This document shows positions 17,347 to 26,107 of a DNA stretch of 64,000 bases, piece after piece (the stretch's first letter is position 1; each line of letters opens with the position of its first letter). Source of the DNA: Paenibacillus sp. Root52. GTDB taxonomy: Bacteria > Bacillota > Bacilli > Paenibacillales > Paenibacillaceae. The DNA lies in contig NZ_LMFO01000031.1 of the NCBI RefSeq assembly GCF_001426865.1, positions 62,001-126,000 on the forward strand. The letters are read 5' to 3'. The notes below the pieces were generated by a model. That model saw only the letters and a list, made by a program, of their open reading frames with translations. It was not told the origin of the DNA and made no database searches. A program made the position numbers and the translations under genes.

Positions 17347-19070
17347 TGAAATTGTTTCGTATGCTGAAGCCATACCAAATCTCCGTCTATTTCATTCTAG
17401 GTCTGGTACTGTTGCAGTCTCTGGCTGAACTATACCTGCCTACCCTGATGGGAGACATCGTGAATAAAGGGATCATTAGAGGAGACATTCCTTATATCTG
17501 GAAAATCGGTGGCTTTATGCTACTCATCGCCATTGCCGGAACCGCCTGTTCCATTATTGCCAGTTACCTATCTTCACGCACGGCAGGTGGGTTTGCCAAA
17601 CAGCTTCGTAGCAGAGTGTTCCGCCATGTAGAGAACTTCTCCCTGCAGGAGTTCGATAAGATGGGTACGGCTTCGCTCATCACCAGAACTACGAATGATA
17701 TTACACAGGTTCAGAATGTGTTAACGATGATGCTGCGTATGATGATTATGGCTCCATTGATGTGTATCGGTGGTATTGTCATGGCGATATCCCAGGATGC
17801 TAAATTATCTACCATTTTCCTCGTTGTGCTTCCTGTGTTGGGTGGTGCAATCGCACTGATTGGTTCGAAGGGGCTGCCACTATTCAAAAAAATTCAGAAG
17901 AAGCTTGATCGACTCAATCTGGTGTTACGTGAGCAATTAACGGGTATTCGGGTTGTTCGATCTTTCAATCGTGGAGCACATGAGCGTGCTCGCTTTAATG
18001 GAGCCAATACCGATCTAAGAGATGTCTCCATTAAGGTCAATGTGCTTATGGCAACACTTATGCCTATCATGATGCTTGTTATGAATTTCTCGATGATCGC
18101 CATTCTATACTTTGGTGGTATGCGAATTGATAGCGGGAATATGAATATTGGTTCACTGATTGCATTTATCCAGTATGCGATGCAGATTATGTTCTCCCTC
18201 ATTATGGTCTCCATGATCTTTGTCATGATTCCAAGAGCATCGGCTTCAGCAGAGCGGATTAATGAAGTGCTCGACATGCAGCCAGATCTTAGTGATCCAA
18301 CGCAGCCGCGTAAGATGAATGCACTTCAAGGAACGATTGAATTCGATAATGTTACATTCCGTTATCCGGGTGCGGAGAATGCTGCGTTATCCAATATTTC
18401 TTTTACGGCTCGTCCTGGGGAGACCACGGCAATTATCGGAGGTACGGGTTCAGGTAAATCAACATTATTGAGCCTTATTCCTCGATTCTATGATGTTACC
18501 GAAGGTACTGTGCGAGTGAATGGGACGGATGTCCGTCAACTGAAACAGGAGAATTTAAGAGCGATTATTGGATTTGTACCGCAAAAGGCAGTGCTGTTTA
18601 CCGGAACCATCGCAGAGAATATCCGCCATGGTAAGGACGATGCCACAATGGAGGAAGTTGTGCATGCGGCTCAAACGGCGCAGGCAGAGAACTTCATTTC
18701 CGAGATGAAAGATGGCTATGACAGCCTGATTGCACAAGGTGGTAATAATGTTTCGGGTGGACAAAAGCAACGTTTGTCCATTGCACGCGCACTAGTGCGT
18801 CGCCCTGAAGTATATATCTTCGACGATAGCTTCTCTGCCCTCGATTTCAAGACAGATGCTAAGCTTAGAGCCGCACTGAAATCAGAGACGACGGAAGCGG
18901 CAGTGCTGATCGTTGCTCAACGGGTGAGCACTGTTATGGATGCTGATCGGATTCTTGTCATGGATGAAGGTAGAATTGTTGGTTCAGGAACACATCAAGA
19001 GCTGCTCGCGAACAACGAAGTGTATCGTGAAATTGTATCGTCTCAGCTTACAGAGGAGGAGATCGCATGA
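17343..19070 (+). CDS. heterodimeric ABC exporter half with degenerate ATP site
   Basis: This 575-residue half-transporter has six membrane helices (about 15-290) and a C-terminal ATPase. The ATPase shows Walker A G-G-T-G-S-G-K-S-T, signature N-V-S-G-G-Q-K-Q-R and Walker B Y-I-F-D-D-S-F-S-A-L-D. The residue after the Walker B Asp is Asp, not the catalytic Glu, as in the degenerate subunit of heterodimeric exporters (TM287, LmrC). The start overlaps the MarR stop. The second half-transporter follows with a 4-bp overlap, so they should form one drug or lipid exporter. Confidence 0.92.
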   Translation: MMKLFRMLKPYQISVYFILGLVLLQSLAELYLPTLMGDIVNKGIIRGDIPYIWKIGGFMLLIAIAGTACSIIASYLSSRTAGGFAKQLRSRVFRHVENFSLQEFDKMGTASLITRTTNDITQVQNVLTMMLRMMIMAPLMCIGGIVMAISQDAKLSTIFLVVLPVLGGAIALIGSKGLPLFKKIQKKLDRLNLVLREQLTGIRVVRSFNRGAHERARFNGANTDLRDVSIKVNVLMATLMPIMMLVMNFSMIAILYFGGMRIDSGNMNIGSLIAFIQYAMQIMFSLIMVSMIFVMIPRASASAERINEVLDMQPDLSDPTQPRKMNALQGTIEFDNVTFRYPGAENAALSNISFTARPGETTAIIGGTGSGKSTLLSLIPRFYDVTEGTVRVNGTDVRQLKQENLRAIIGFVPQKAVLFTGTIAENIRHGKDDATMEEVVHAAQTAQAENFISEMKDGYDSLIAQGGNNVSGGQKQRLSIARALVRRPEVYIFDDSFSALDFKTDAKLRAALKSETTEAAVLIVAQRVSTVMDADRILVMDEGRIVGSGTHQELLANNEVYREIVSSQLTEEEIA

Positions 19071-20944
19071 GTGAACGTACAGAACGCAAGGCACCCAAAT
19101 CCGGTGTGCCCGGTCCTCCTGGTGGCGGCATGGGGATGCGTCCCCCAGTGGAGAAAGCGAAGGATTTCAAAGGTACACTTCGTCGGTTGGTTCGCTATCT
19201 GCATCCACACCGTTTCCGGCTCCTAGGGGTTCTTATCGCAGCCATTTTAAGTACCGTCTTCAGTATTATCAGTCCAAAAATAATGGCAGAAGGTACGAAT
19301 ATATTAAGTAAAGGCGCTATTGCCATTTATCAGGGCGTACAAGGCGCAGGTGTTGATTTTCCTGCATTAATCAAAGTGTTGTATCTGCTTGTTGGGTTAT
19401 ATCTGTTCAGTGCTGCATTTATGTATGTCCAACAGTACTTAATGGCTGGCGTGGCACAACGTGTTGTGTACGACATGCGTGAGCAGATCAGTGCGAAGGT
19501 CGGACGCTTGCCTCTCAAATATTTTGATTCCCGTACTCACGGGGAGACATTAAGCCGGGCAACGAACGATGTAGATAACATAAGTAATACGTTGCAACAG
19601 AGCTTGGCGCAGTTTATTACCTCGGTCGTTACGATTGTTGGGGTCATCATTATGATGCTCACCATTAGTCCATGGATGACATTAATTACACTTTTAACTC
19701 TGCCGCTGAGTGTAGTTGTGGTGGTTGCTGTAGCTTCCCGTTCACAAAAGCATTTTGCTGGACAGCAGAAATCACTCGGTGAGCTGAATGGGCATGTAGA
19801 GGAAATGTATACAGGACATAAGGTCGTCAAAGCATTTGGTCGTGAAAATCAATCCGTCGAACAGTTCGAAAAGGTCAATGAAGAGCTGTATGAATCAGGC
19901 TGGAAAGCCCAGTTTATCTCAGGGATTATTATGCCGCTGATGTCGTTTGTCGGTAACTTAGGTTATGTTCTGATCTGTGTGGTCGGCGGGATCTTTGTTA
20001 CACGAGGCGCAATTACCATCGGGGATATTCTTGCCTTTACTCAATATTCACGTCAATTCACACAACCGATTAACCAGATTGCGAACATCTCGAACATTAT
20101 TCAATCCACCATTGCTTCGGCAGAGCGGGTATTCGAATTGTTGGATGAAGAAGAAGAGGTGCCTGAGTCAAATAAACCTGTGGCATTACAGCAACCGCAA
20201 GGTGCTGTAGCTTTCCAAGGTGTGAATTTTGGGTACAAAGACGATGAGCTACTCATCCGTAATATGAACATTGATGTGAAGCCAGGTCAGACGGTCGCTA
20301 TTGTTGGGCCAACGGGTGCTGGTAAAACGACATTGATCAACCTGCTCATGCGTTTCTATGAAATACAGGACGGGCAGATTAAGATTGATGGTGTGAACAT
20401 TCAAGATATGGAGCGCAGCAAGCTGCGCAGCATGTTTGGAATGGTGCTTCAAGACACATGGTTGTTCAACGGAACCATCCGTGACAACATTGCTTATGGA
20501 CGTGAAGGGGCAACGAAAGAAGAAGTATATGAGGCTGCAAGAGCCGCGCATGCTGATCATTTCATCCGCACCCTGCCAGACGGGTACGATACGGTGCTGA
20601 ACGAGGAAGCGTCGAACATCTCTCAAGGACAGAAGCAATTGCTCACAATTGCGAGAGCGATTCTGGCTAACCCAGCTATTCTCATTCTGGATGAGGCAAC
20701 AAGTAGTGTCGATACACGGACAGAAGTGTTCATCCAGAAAGCGATGAATGATCTGATGCAGGATCGCACCAGCTTCGTTATTGCCCATCGATTGTCCACC
20801 ATTCGTGGTGCTGATCTCATACTCGTGATGGATCACGGTAACGTCATCGAGCAGGGTAACCATGAGGAGTTAATGGATCGACAGGGCTTCTATGCGGATC
20901 TGTATAATAGCCAGTTCACAGAGCAACAGCCGCAGGCAATTTAA
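19067..20944 (+). CDS. heterodimeric ABC exporter half with canonical Walker B
   Basis: This 625-residue half-transporter has a Pro/Gly-rich N-terminus (G-P-P-G-G-G-M-G-M-R-P-P), six membrane helices (about 45-330) and an ATPase. The ATPase has Walker A G-P-T-G-A-G-K-T-T, Walker B L-I-L-D-E-A-T-S-S-V-D and an altered signature N-I-S-Q-G-Q-K-Q-L. The catalytic Glu is here and the weakened signature is also here, complementary to its partner. That leaves one good and one degenerate ATP site. It is the last gene of the MarR operon and a perfect 16-bp-stem terminator follows. Confidence 0.92.
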   Translation: MSERTERKAPKSGVPGPPGGGMGMRPPVEKAKDFKGTLRRLVRYLHPHRFRLLGVLIAAILSTVFSIISPKIMAEGTNILSKGAIAIYQGVQGAGVDFPALIKVLYLLVGLYLFSAAFMYVQQYLMAGVAQRVVYDMREQISAKVGRLPLKYFDSRTHGETLSRATNDVDNISNTLQQSLAQFITSVVTIVGVIIMMLTISPWMTLITLLTLPLSVVVVVAVASRSQKHFAGQQKSLGELNGHVEEMYTGHKVVKAFGRENQSVEQFEKVNEELYESGWKAQFISGIIMPLMSFVGNLGYVLICVVGGIFVTRGAITIGDILAFTQYSRQFTQPINQIANISNIIQSTIASAERVFELLDEEEEVPESNKPVALQQPQGAVAFQGVNFGYKDDELLIRNMNIDVKPGQTVAIVGPTGAGKTTLINLLMRFYEIQDGQIKIDGVNIQDMERSKLRSMFGMVLQDTWLFNGTIRDNIAYGREGATKEEVYEAARAAHADHFIRTLPDGYDTVLNEEASNISQGQKQLLTIARAILANPAILILDEATSSVDTRTEVFIQKAMNDLMQDRTSFVIAHRLSTIRGADLILVMDHGNVIEQGNHEELMDRQGFYADLYNSQFTEQQPQAI

Positions 20945-20986
20945 GATAGCTAAGTTAGATCGTTGATATCAAAAGAAACATACTAA

Positions 20987-21036
20987 CTAAACAAGACTGA
21001 GCAACCCTAGTGGGAGCTCAGTCTTGTTTAGCTTCA
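20987..21036 (+). terminator. terminator of MarR-ABC operon
   Basis: A perfect 16-bp stem (20987-21002 with 21016-21031) carries CTAAACAAGACTGAGC. The T-run is short (TTGTTTAG), and the dyad could also serve the convergent gene at 21121. Confidence 0.8.
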
Positions 21037-21120
21037 GCTTATAATGTTTCCATTAAAGCTCCATTCAACCTGAAACATACAACATACATGCATGAATTCG
21101 TTGGTTAGACTATTGATATA

Positions 21121-21732
21121 CTAGTCTTGCTTGGCTTTACCCGTAACTGCGCTATTCTTAGCATTGTTCTCTTCCGTGTCTTCTGGAGAGTCATGCAATT
21201 GAAGCGTGACTTCATCCTTATCCGATGTACTCAGCGCAGAAGGAGGCATTTCTCCCGGAATGGCTTCGCGTTGTTCAATCATACGTTTAACGACCTCATA
21301 GCAGTCATCGACGTGTTTGTTCCCAACATAGCGCATTCCTGTATAGCTAAGCGTTGCAGCTAGTCCTTGACCGGCGAGCGGCACAAATTTGGCGACCGAT
21401 TTGGTAGCTACACGTATGCCAATGCGCTTCAGGATTTGGACTACCAGTTCTTTGGTAACCATTCGTCCAATCACTTTGGAGCCGATGGACATCACGAATC
21501 CGTAGATCATGGACTTGGTCTCTGGATCCATGCCTTCGAGCTGTTTTTGTGATAATCCGAATTTATTGTTAATGGCAGGCAAGAGCTGCATGAGCATTCC
21601 TACATCGGCGAGCACATCTGTACCAGGCAACGGAACGAGTGTGGTGCCGAAGGAAGCAGTGGCTCTTTTTCGAACCATGGTGCGGCATTCTTTGCGAACT
21701 TGCTCCAATTGTTCCAATGTTGCTGGAATCAT
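21121..21732 (-). CDS. DUF697-like membrane-associated protein
   Basis: This 203-residue protein starts with a charged helix (about 1-25). A hydrophobic segment rich in Gly and Pro follows (L-V-P-L-P-G-T-D-V-L-A-D-V-G), with another near 118-135 (F-V-P-L-A-G-Q-G-L-A). The C-terminus is acidic and polar (about 165-203). The paired P-L-P/P-L-A-G helices resemble DUF697/YcjF-type domains, which have no fixed function. The start follows GGAGGGA. It is monocistronic and convergent with the ABC operon. Confidence 0.6.
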   Translation of the reverse strand: MIPATLEQLEQVRKECRTMVRKRATASFGTTLVPLPGTDVLADVGMLMQLLPAINNKFGLSQKQLEGMDPETKSMIYGFVMSIGSKVIGRMVTKELVVQILKRIGIRVATKSVAKFVPLAGQGLAATLSYTGMRYVGNKHVDDCYEVVKRMIEQREAIPGEMPPSALSTSDKDEVTLQLHDSPEDTEENNAKNSAVTGKAKQD

Positions 21733-22028
21733 AGCAATCCCTCCATTCGTTTATGGTATACATATAACCGTTTTGAACGAGTTTGAATGGTACTTCTATC
21801 ACTGTAAATTATAGGACTACAATTATAGAGCTTATTTCCAATAAGTTGCGGAACAAGTGTTGTTCTCATACATGAGCATAGCAAAAAAAGAAGTGCTTAT
21901 CCATTGCATATAAGAGTTCTCCATTTTGCACGCACACGATAATCAGTGTATAGCTGAAGTTACATTTTTTACCTCAACGGGTAAAGGGTTAATAGGTCGA
22001 TACATATCCTAGAATGGGGGAAACAGCG

Positions 22029-22925
22029 ATGGAGTTTAACAAAGCCTTGTTAATTCATCATCAGCACGCGGGAAAAGCTAATCGGGTTGATCCAGTAGGC
22101 ATTGTATCAGGCATACTAGCGCCAGCAGTTCGCGAACTTGTTATTGTTCGAACGGACGAGCCTGGGGAGGGTGAGCGTCTATGCCGGGAGCGTGGGGAGC
22201 AATTCGACGTTGTGTTTATTCTTGGCGGAGATGGTACGGTTCACGAATGTGTGAATGGATTGGCGGACCTGAAACAGCCTCCACTTGTTGGCATATTGCC
22301 AGGAGGTACCTGTAATGATTTTGCGCGTTCGCTAGGCATTTCTCCAGATGTGGAAACAGCTGCGCAGGAAATGTTGAACGGGCAGCAGGTGTCTATTGAT
22401 CTTGGACGAGCCAATGACCGAGTATTTACGAACTTTTATGGAATCGGATTAATCAGTGATACATCACAAAATATAAATGATCAATTAAAAGGTGCACTCG
22501 GCAAGATTAGTTACTTCATCAGCACCTTACAAACGATAAGTCATGCAGAGCCATTCCACTATCAATTGGAGGCGGACGGGGAGAAAATGCAGGGTGAAGC
22601 GGTTATGATCTATATTGCGAACGGGCGTTTTCTGGGCACCAACGCGTTGCCCTTTGCAGCCAACTCTCTCCAAGACCGTAAACTGGATGTGCTCATTATC
22701 CATGATACAGGTATCCCTTTGCTACGAGAGATTTTAACCCATAAGCCAGAAGGAGAATGGCAGCCGCAGCATGAGAGCATCAGTTATTTCAAAGCAGCCA
22801 GCTTGAAGCTGGAGACTGCAACGCCTATGCTGGCAGATACCGATGGCGAATTATATATGAAGACACCCGCCGAACTGTCGGTGTCGGCGGGGCATCTGAC
22901 TTTTCTGACCGGAGATGAGTATTAA
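22029..22925 (+). CDS. diacylglycerol kinase-family lipid kinase
   Basis: This 298-residue protein belongs to the DagK/YegS lipid kinase family. The nucleotide-binding motif F-I-L-G-G-D-G-T-V-H-E lies near residue 70. G-I-L-P-G-G-T-C-N-D-F-A-R near 98 and G-I-G-L-I-S-D near 145 are also typical. The enzyme would phosphorylate a lipid such as diacylglycerol at the membrane with ATP. The start at 22029 is chosen for GGGGGAAA directly upstream; the ATG at 22014 overlaps that site. It is a single gene, convergent with a GNAT gene. Confidence 0.88.
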   Translation: MEFNKALLIHHQHAGKANRVDPVGIVSGILAPAVRELVIVRTDEPGEGERLCRERGEQFDVVFILGGDGTVHECVNGLADLKQPPLVGILPGGTCNDFARSLGISPDVETAAQEMLNGQQVSIDLGRANDRVFTNFYGIGLISDTSQNINDQLKGALGKISYFISTLQTISHAEPFHYQLEADGEKMQGEAVMIYIANGRFLGTNALPFAANSLQDRKLDVLIIHDTGIPLLREILTHKPEGEWQPQHESISYFKAASLKLETATPMLADTDGELYMKTPAELSVSAGHLTFLTGDEY

Positions 22926-22963
22926 TATCCCGGTTTCTTTTTTTGCACATCATGGGGGCTAAT

Positions 22964-23548
22964 CTAAGTTTGATCTACGCAGTATCTCTCTCGGTATTCA
23001 TCTTCCAGCATGCTCATGCGTATTGCATCATGATACTGATGGTTATAGAACAGCACGTCTCGGCTGATTCCTTCACGCTGGAACCCGAGCTTTTCATACG
23101 TCCGGATGGCACGTTCGTTGAAGGCGTACACCTCAAGCTCAATCCGATGCAGATTACATATGCCATAACCATAATCAAGCAGAAGCAGCATGGCTTCGCT
23201 ACCATAACCTTTACCTTGATGCTCCGCGTTGTCGATGGCAATGCGAAGATGTGCGCTACGATTTTTGCTATGCATGTCCATCAGGACGATGTCACCGATG
23301 ACTTGATCCGTTTCTTGTAAAGCGATCAACAACATGAGCCTGGAATCATCCTGGGCTGCATTCTCTACATAACGTTCGACTTGTGCACGTGTAAAACTAT
23401 TTTGTGTACCCGTAAGCCGGCGAGTCTCGCTGTTGAATAACCCTGGAAAATAGGTATCTACATCGCTCTGCTCGAATGGACGTAGATAGACACGCTCACC
23501 CTCTAGAAGACGTGGGATATGTGTTGATGATAGGGTAGCTTGAGACAT
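22964..23548 (-). CDS. RimJ/RimL-type GNAT acetyltransferase
   Basis: This 194-residue protein begins V-Y-L-R-P-F-E-Q-S-D-V-D. It has the GNAT motif A near 115-135 (L-R-I-A-I-D-N-A-E-H-Q-G-K-G-Y-G-S-E-A), then N-L-H-R-I-E-L-E-V-Y-A-F-N-E-R-A-I-R-T-Y-E-K-L-G-F, typical of the RimJ/RimL subgroup. AGGAGG lies eight bases upstream of the 23548 ATG. It is divergent from the MocR-type gene, which by common practice for that family may regulate it. The acceptor amine is unknown. Confidence 0.88.
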   Translation of the reverse strand: MSQATLSSTHIPRLLEGERVYLRPFEQSDVDTYFPGLFNSETRRLTGTQNSFTRAQVERYVENAAQDDSRLMLLIALQETDQVIGDIVLMDMHSKNRSAHLRIAIDNAEHQGKGYGSEAMLLLLDYGYGICNLHRIELEVYAFNERAIRTYEKLGFQREGISRDVLFYNHQYHDAIRMSMLEDEYRERYCVDQT

Positions 23549-23594
23549 GGTTATTCCTCCTATTTGTGAACTGACTCCCCTGAGTATATCCCAG

Positions 23595-23619
23595 TACTGT
23601 ATACTGCAAAATGTGCAGT
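23595..23619. promoter_or_regulatory. candidate MocR operator in the GNAT/MocR divergent region
   Basis: Two direct TACTG copies (23595-23599 and 23602-23606) lie beside an inverted repeat ACTGCA-N5-TGCAGT (23603-23619). MocR regulators often bind direct-repeat sites in the divergent region. Binding is inferred. Confidence 0.45.
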
Positions 23620-23658
23620 TATTAAAATTCAAGCAGGACAGATGAGGGGGATGGAATC

Positions 23659-25137
23659 ATGAAGCAGATGCCGGTATTGGAGGAGAACACGAGCAGACCC
23701 GTCTACGTGCAACTCTCGGATCATATCAAACGGGAGATTATGCGTGGTGAATTGGCCGAGAATACCAAGCTGCCTTCCATTCGTAAACTGGCCGAAATGC
23801 TGGGGATCAGTTCGACTCCAGTCGAATGGGCATATCAGCAATTGATTGCAGAAGGATATGTGTACAGCCAGCCACGTAGAGGCTTTCGTGTACGTACTTT
23901 GATGGATGGTTACGGGGCGATTCAGCTTCCGATGGATAATAAGTTGCATCATGGGATCATGCCGGATCAACGCCAGTATCCAGACTTGGATCAGGCTGCA
24001 ATTCGTCCAGTCAAGAATATGGAGTATGACTTTCATATGTCACGCAATGACTTTAGTCTGTTTCCGTATGCCAAGTGGCAGCAATATACGAATCGAATCT
24101 GGCGCGAAGAGGCGGATGAGTTGTTGTTTTATGGTGACCCCCAAGGAGAATGGGGGTTACGATGTGAGATTGCCACTTATCTTGGACAGTTCAGGGGTGT
24201 GAGATGTTCGCCAGAACAGGTCGTGGTGGGTGCGGAGCAGCATTTGTTAATGACGTTGCTTGTACAGACGCTACTTAAGCTAGGGGGTGTACATTCGATT
24301 GGAGTTGAACGTCCTGGTTATCGCTTGTTGCCGGGTACATTCCGCCATTATGGTTATCAGGTTGTGCCAATTGCACTTGATGACGAAGGTCTGGATATCA
24401 CAGCATTGGAACGTGCGGAAGTGAAGCTAGTAGGTGTGTCGCCCTCCCATCAATTCCCGATGGGCATGACGATGCCTATTGCACGAAGATTAGCGTTGCT
24501 AGATTGGGCGGAGCGGGAACAAGCCTACATCATTGAGGATGATTATGACGGCGAGTTTCGATATCATGGACGTCCAATTCCATCGATGCAAGGACTGCGC
24601 GAGGATAGTCGTGTCATCTATATGGGCGGTTTCTCCCAGGTGCTTGCCCCGACCTTGTGTGTACACTACATGGTCCTTCCAATGGAATTAATGCATGGCT
24701 TCCGAGAGATGTACCGAGACGTCCTGTTTGAACAGTCGGCTTCCCGGTTCATCCAGCGAACGTTAGAAGTATTCATGCGTGAAGGGGAGCTTGGCAAGCA
24801 TATCCGCAAAATGCGAAACCTCTACAAACGGAAACATGATCTTCTCGTTCATTCCATCCGCAGACATTTTGGCGAGCATGCTGAGATTAGCGGACAGAAT
24901 GCAGGCTTTCATCTGGTATTGCGTATAACGTCATCTCAGACAGCCACTGCGTTGGTACGTGCAGCGGCTGAAAAGGGTGTACAAGTGAGTTCTACAGCGT
25001 ATCTATGGGGAGATGCCGACAGTCCGAAGGATGGCAAAAAGGAATTTATCATTGGTTTCGCGGGTATAGAAGCAGCCCATATTGATTATGGGATCGAAGC
25101 ACTTGCGGAGGCATGGAGCTGTTCTCCTTCATCTTAG
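23659..25137 (+). CDS. MocR-type GntR regulator with altered PLP site
   Basis: This 492-residue protein has a GntR winged HTH (about 12-75: R-P-V-Y-V-Q-L-S-D-H-I-K-R-E-I, L-P-S-I-R-K-L-A-E-M-L-G-I-S) joined to a class I aminotransferase-like domain (about 120-485). The fold is intact (Y-I-I-E-D-D-Y-D-G-E-F-R-Y). At the Schiff-base position, however, the sequence is G-G-F-S-Q-V-L-A-P: the lysine of the usual F-S-K is Gln327. The following S-L-R-x-G-Y Arg region also reads T-L-C-V-H-Y. It probably cannot bind PLP covalently. It is divergent from a GNAT gene and convergent with TetR, overlapping its 3' end by 4 bp. Confidence 0.88.
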   Translation: MKQMPVLEENTSRPVYVQLSDHIKREIMRGELAENTKLPSIRKLAEMLGISSTPVEWAYQQLIAEGYVYSQPRRGFRVRTLMDGYGAIQLPMDNKLHHGIMPDQRQYPDLDQAAIRPVKNMEYDFHMSRNDFSLFPYAKWQQYTNRIWREEADELLFYGDPQGEWGLRCEIATYLGQFRGVRCSPEQVVVGAEQHLLMTLLVQTLLKLGGVHSIGVERPGYRLLPGTFRHYGYQVVPIALDDEGLDITALERAEVKLVGVSPSHQFPMGMTMPIARRLALLDWAEREQAYIIEDDYDGEFRYHGRPIPSMQGLREDSRVIYMGGFSQVLAPTLCVHYMVLPMELMHGFREMYRDVLFEQSASRFIQRTLEVFMREGELGKHIRKMRNLYKRKHDLLVHSIRRHFGEHAEISGQNAGFHLVLRITSSQTATALVRAAAEKGVQVSSTAYLWGDADSPKDGKKEFIIGFAGIEAAHIDYGIEALAEAWSCSPSS

Positions 25138-25757
25138 TTCTCTTGAACAGCGCCATCCAGAAATAAGCCAACAAGTTGTTGTGCAAGTTCCGCAATGCTT
25201 GCATGCATGTTGCGCACATCTTCCCGGTTCGCAAGCATAAGAAGGGACGTAAATGCATGAGCGAGCAGCATGGGGTTCGCAGGGCGGAGGTATCCATGAT
25301 CCATTTCTAGCTGAAAATGTACAGCCAGCACCTCATAGATCTGTATCTCCGCTGCACGGATCTGGGTGAGCTGCTCTTCGTTCAGATAGGTTTCGGCTTC
25401 GCGCATCATCGTTTCTGTATCAATATGAGATTGCTCCATCTTCACCTCGGCTACATTCTCAAGCCGTTGCCGCAGTGATCCGGGCTCATCTAGCCGACGT
25501 GCGGTCTGCTGCATCGCCATAGCCATCATACGTGTGATAGCCGTCGTGAACAGCTCAGGTTTACTGGAGAAGTGGTAATAGATAGATGCTTTGGTTACCT
25601 GACATTGGGACGCGATCTGTTGCAGAGATACAGGTTCATATCCATGTTCCATAAATAGCTTGGATGCGGTCATAAGAATTTTCGACTGAGTTGATGCTTG
25701 ATCAGAGCCAGCTTTGGGTCTGCCTGGTGAACGGGAAGTACGTTGTTTAGGGTTCAT
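25134..25757 (-). CDS. TetR-family regulator
   Basis: This 207-residue protein has a basic N-terminus (R-S-P-G-R-P-K-A-G) and a TetR HTH at about 20-65 (I-L-M-T-A-S-K-L-F-M-E-H-G-Y, then V-S-L-Q-Q-I-A-S-Q-C-Q-V-T-K-A-S-I-Y-Y-H-F). The C-terminal ligand domain is unassigned. The 25757 ATG has AAGAGG eight bases upstream. It is divergent from the MMPL transporter gene, so it probably represses it, a common efflux-pump arrangement. The repeat element copy A sits in the shared upstream region. Confidence 0.9.
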   Translation of the reverse strand: MNPKQRTSRSPGRPKAGSDQASTQSKILMTASKLFMEHGYEPVSLQQIASQCQVTKASIYYHFSSKPELFTTAITRMMAMAMQQTARRLDEPGSLRQRLENVAEVKMEQSHIDTETMMREAETYLNEEQLTQIRAAEIQIYEVLAVHFQLEMDHGYLRPANPMLLAHAFTSLLMLANREDVRNMHASIAELAQQLVGLFLDGAVQEN

Positions 25758-25890
25758 TTTGTATACCTCTTTACGTAAATTGTTACTGTTCAAAATTGTT
25801 CATAAATTTAGTATTGCATAATTAACCTTCCGGTATATATAATTAATTCGATTATACAATGACCCACGGTTCATTTCTATAATAAGTTCT

Positions 25891-26078
25891 ATATAGATTG
25901 AGCTAATATTTACACCAGAACGGAGAGGACAGAAATAATTGAAGAAGCGAAGCGTTCGCCTTTATCACGGGATTTTTCCCTTTTGAGAAGGGAATCAAAA
26001 AAATCTGGGGATAACAGCGATCGGAACATTATTCTGTCGTCGAAGTGGCTAGTGTAAATAGTTTAGATCAATCTATAT
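25891..26078 (+). repeat. structured inverted-repeat element, copy A (188 bp, deleted)
   Basis: The ends are inverted repeats: ATATAGATTG...TATTTACAC on the left and GTGTAAATAG...CAATCTATAT on the right. The conserved interior (GGAGAGGACAGAAATAA, GAAGAAGCGAAGCGTTCGCC, AAATCTGGGGATAACAGCG) matches the full copies. It lacks about 44 bp corresponding to the AGCTTTCT/AGAAAGCT hairpin and the 5' arm of the GGGGAT stem. It lies between divergent tetR and MMPL genes, just upstream of the MMPL ribosome-binding site. Confidence 0.85.
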
Positions 26079-26107
26079 ATATATCAGGATAGGGAGATGA
26101 GAAGACA

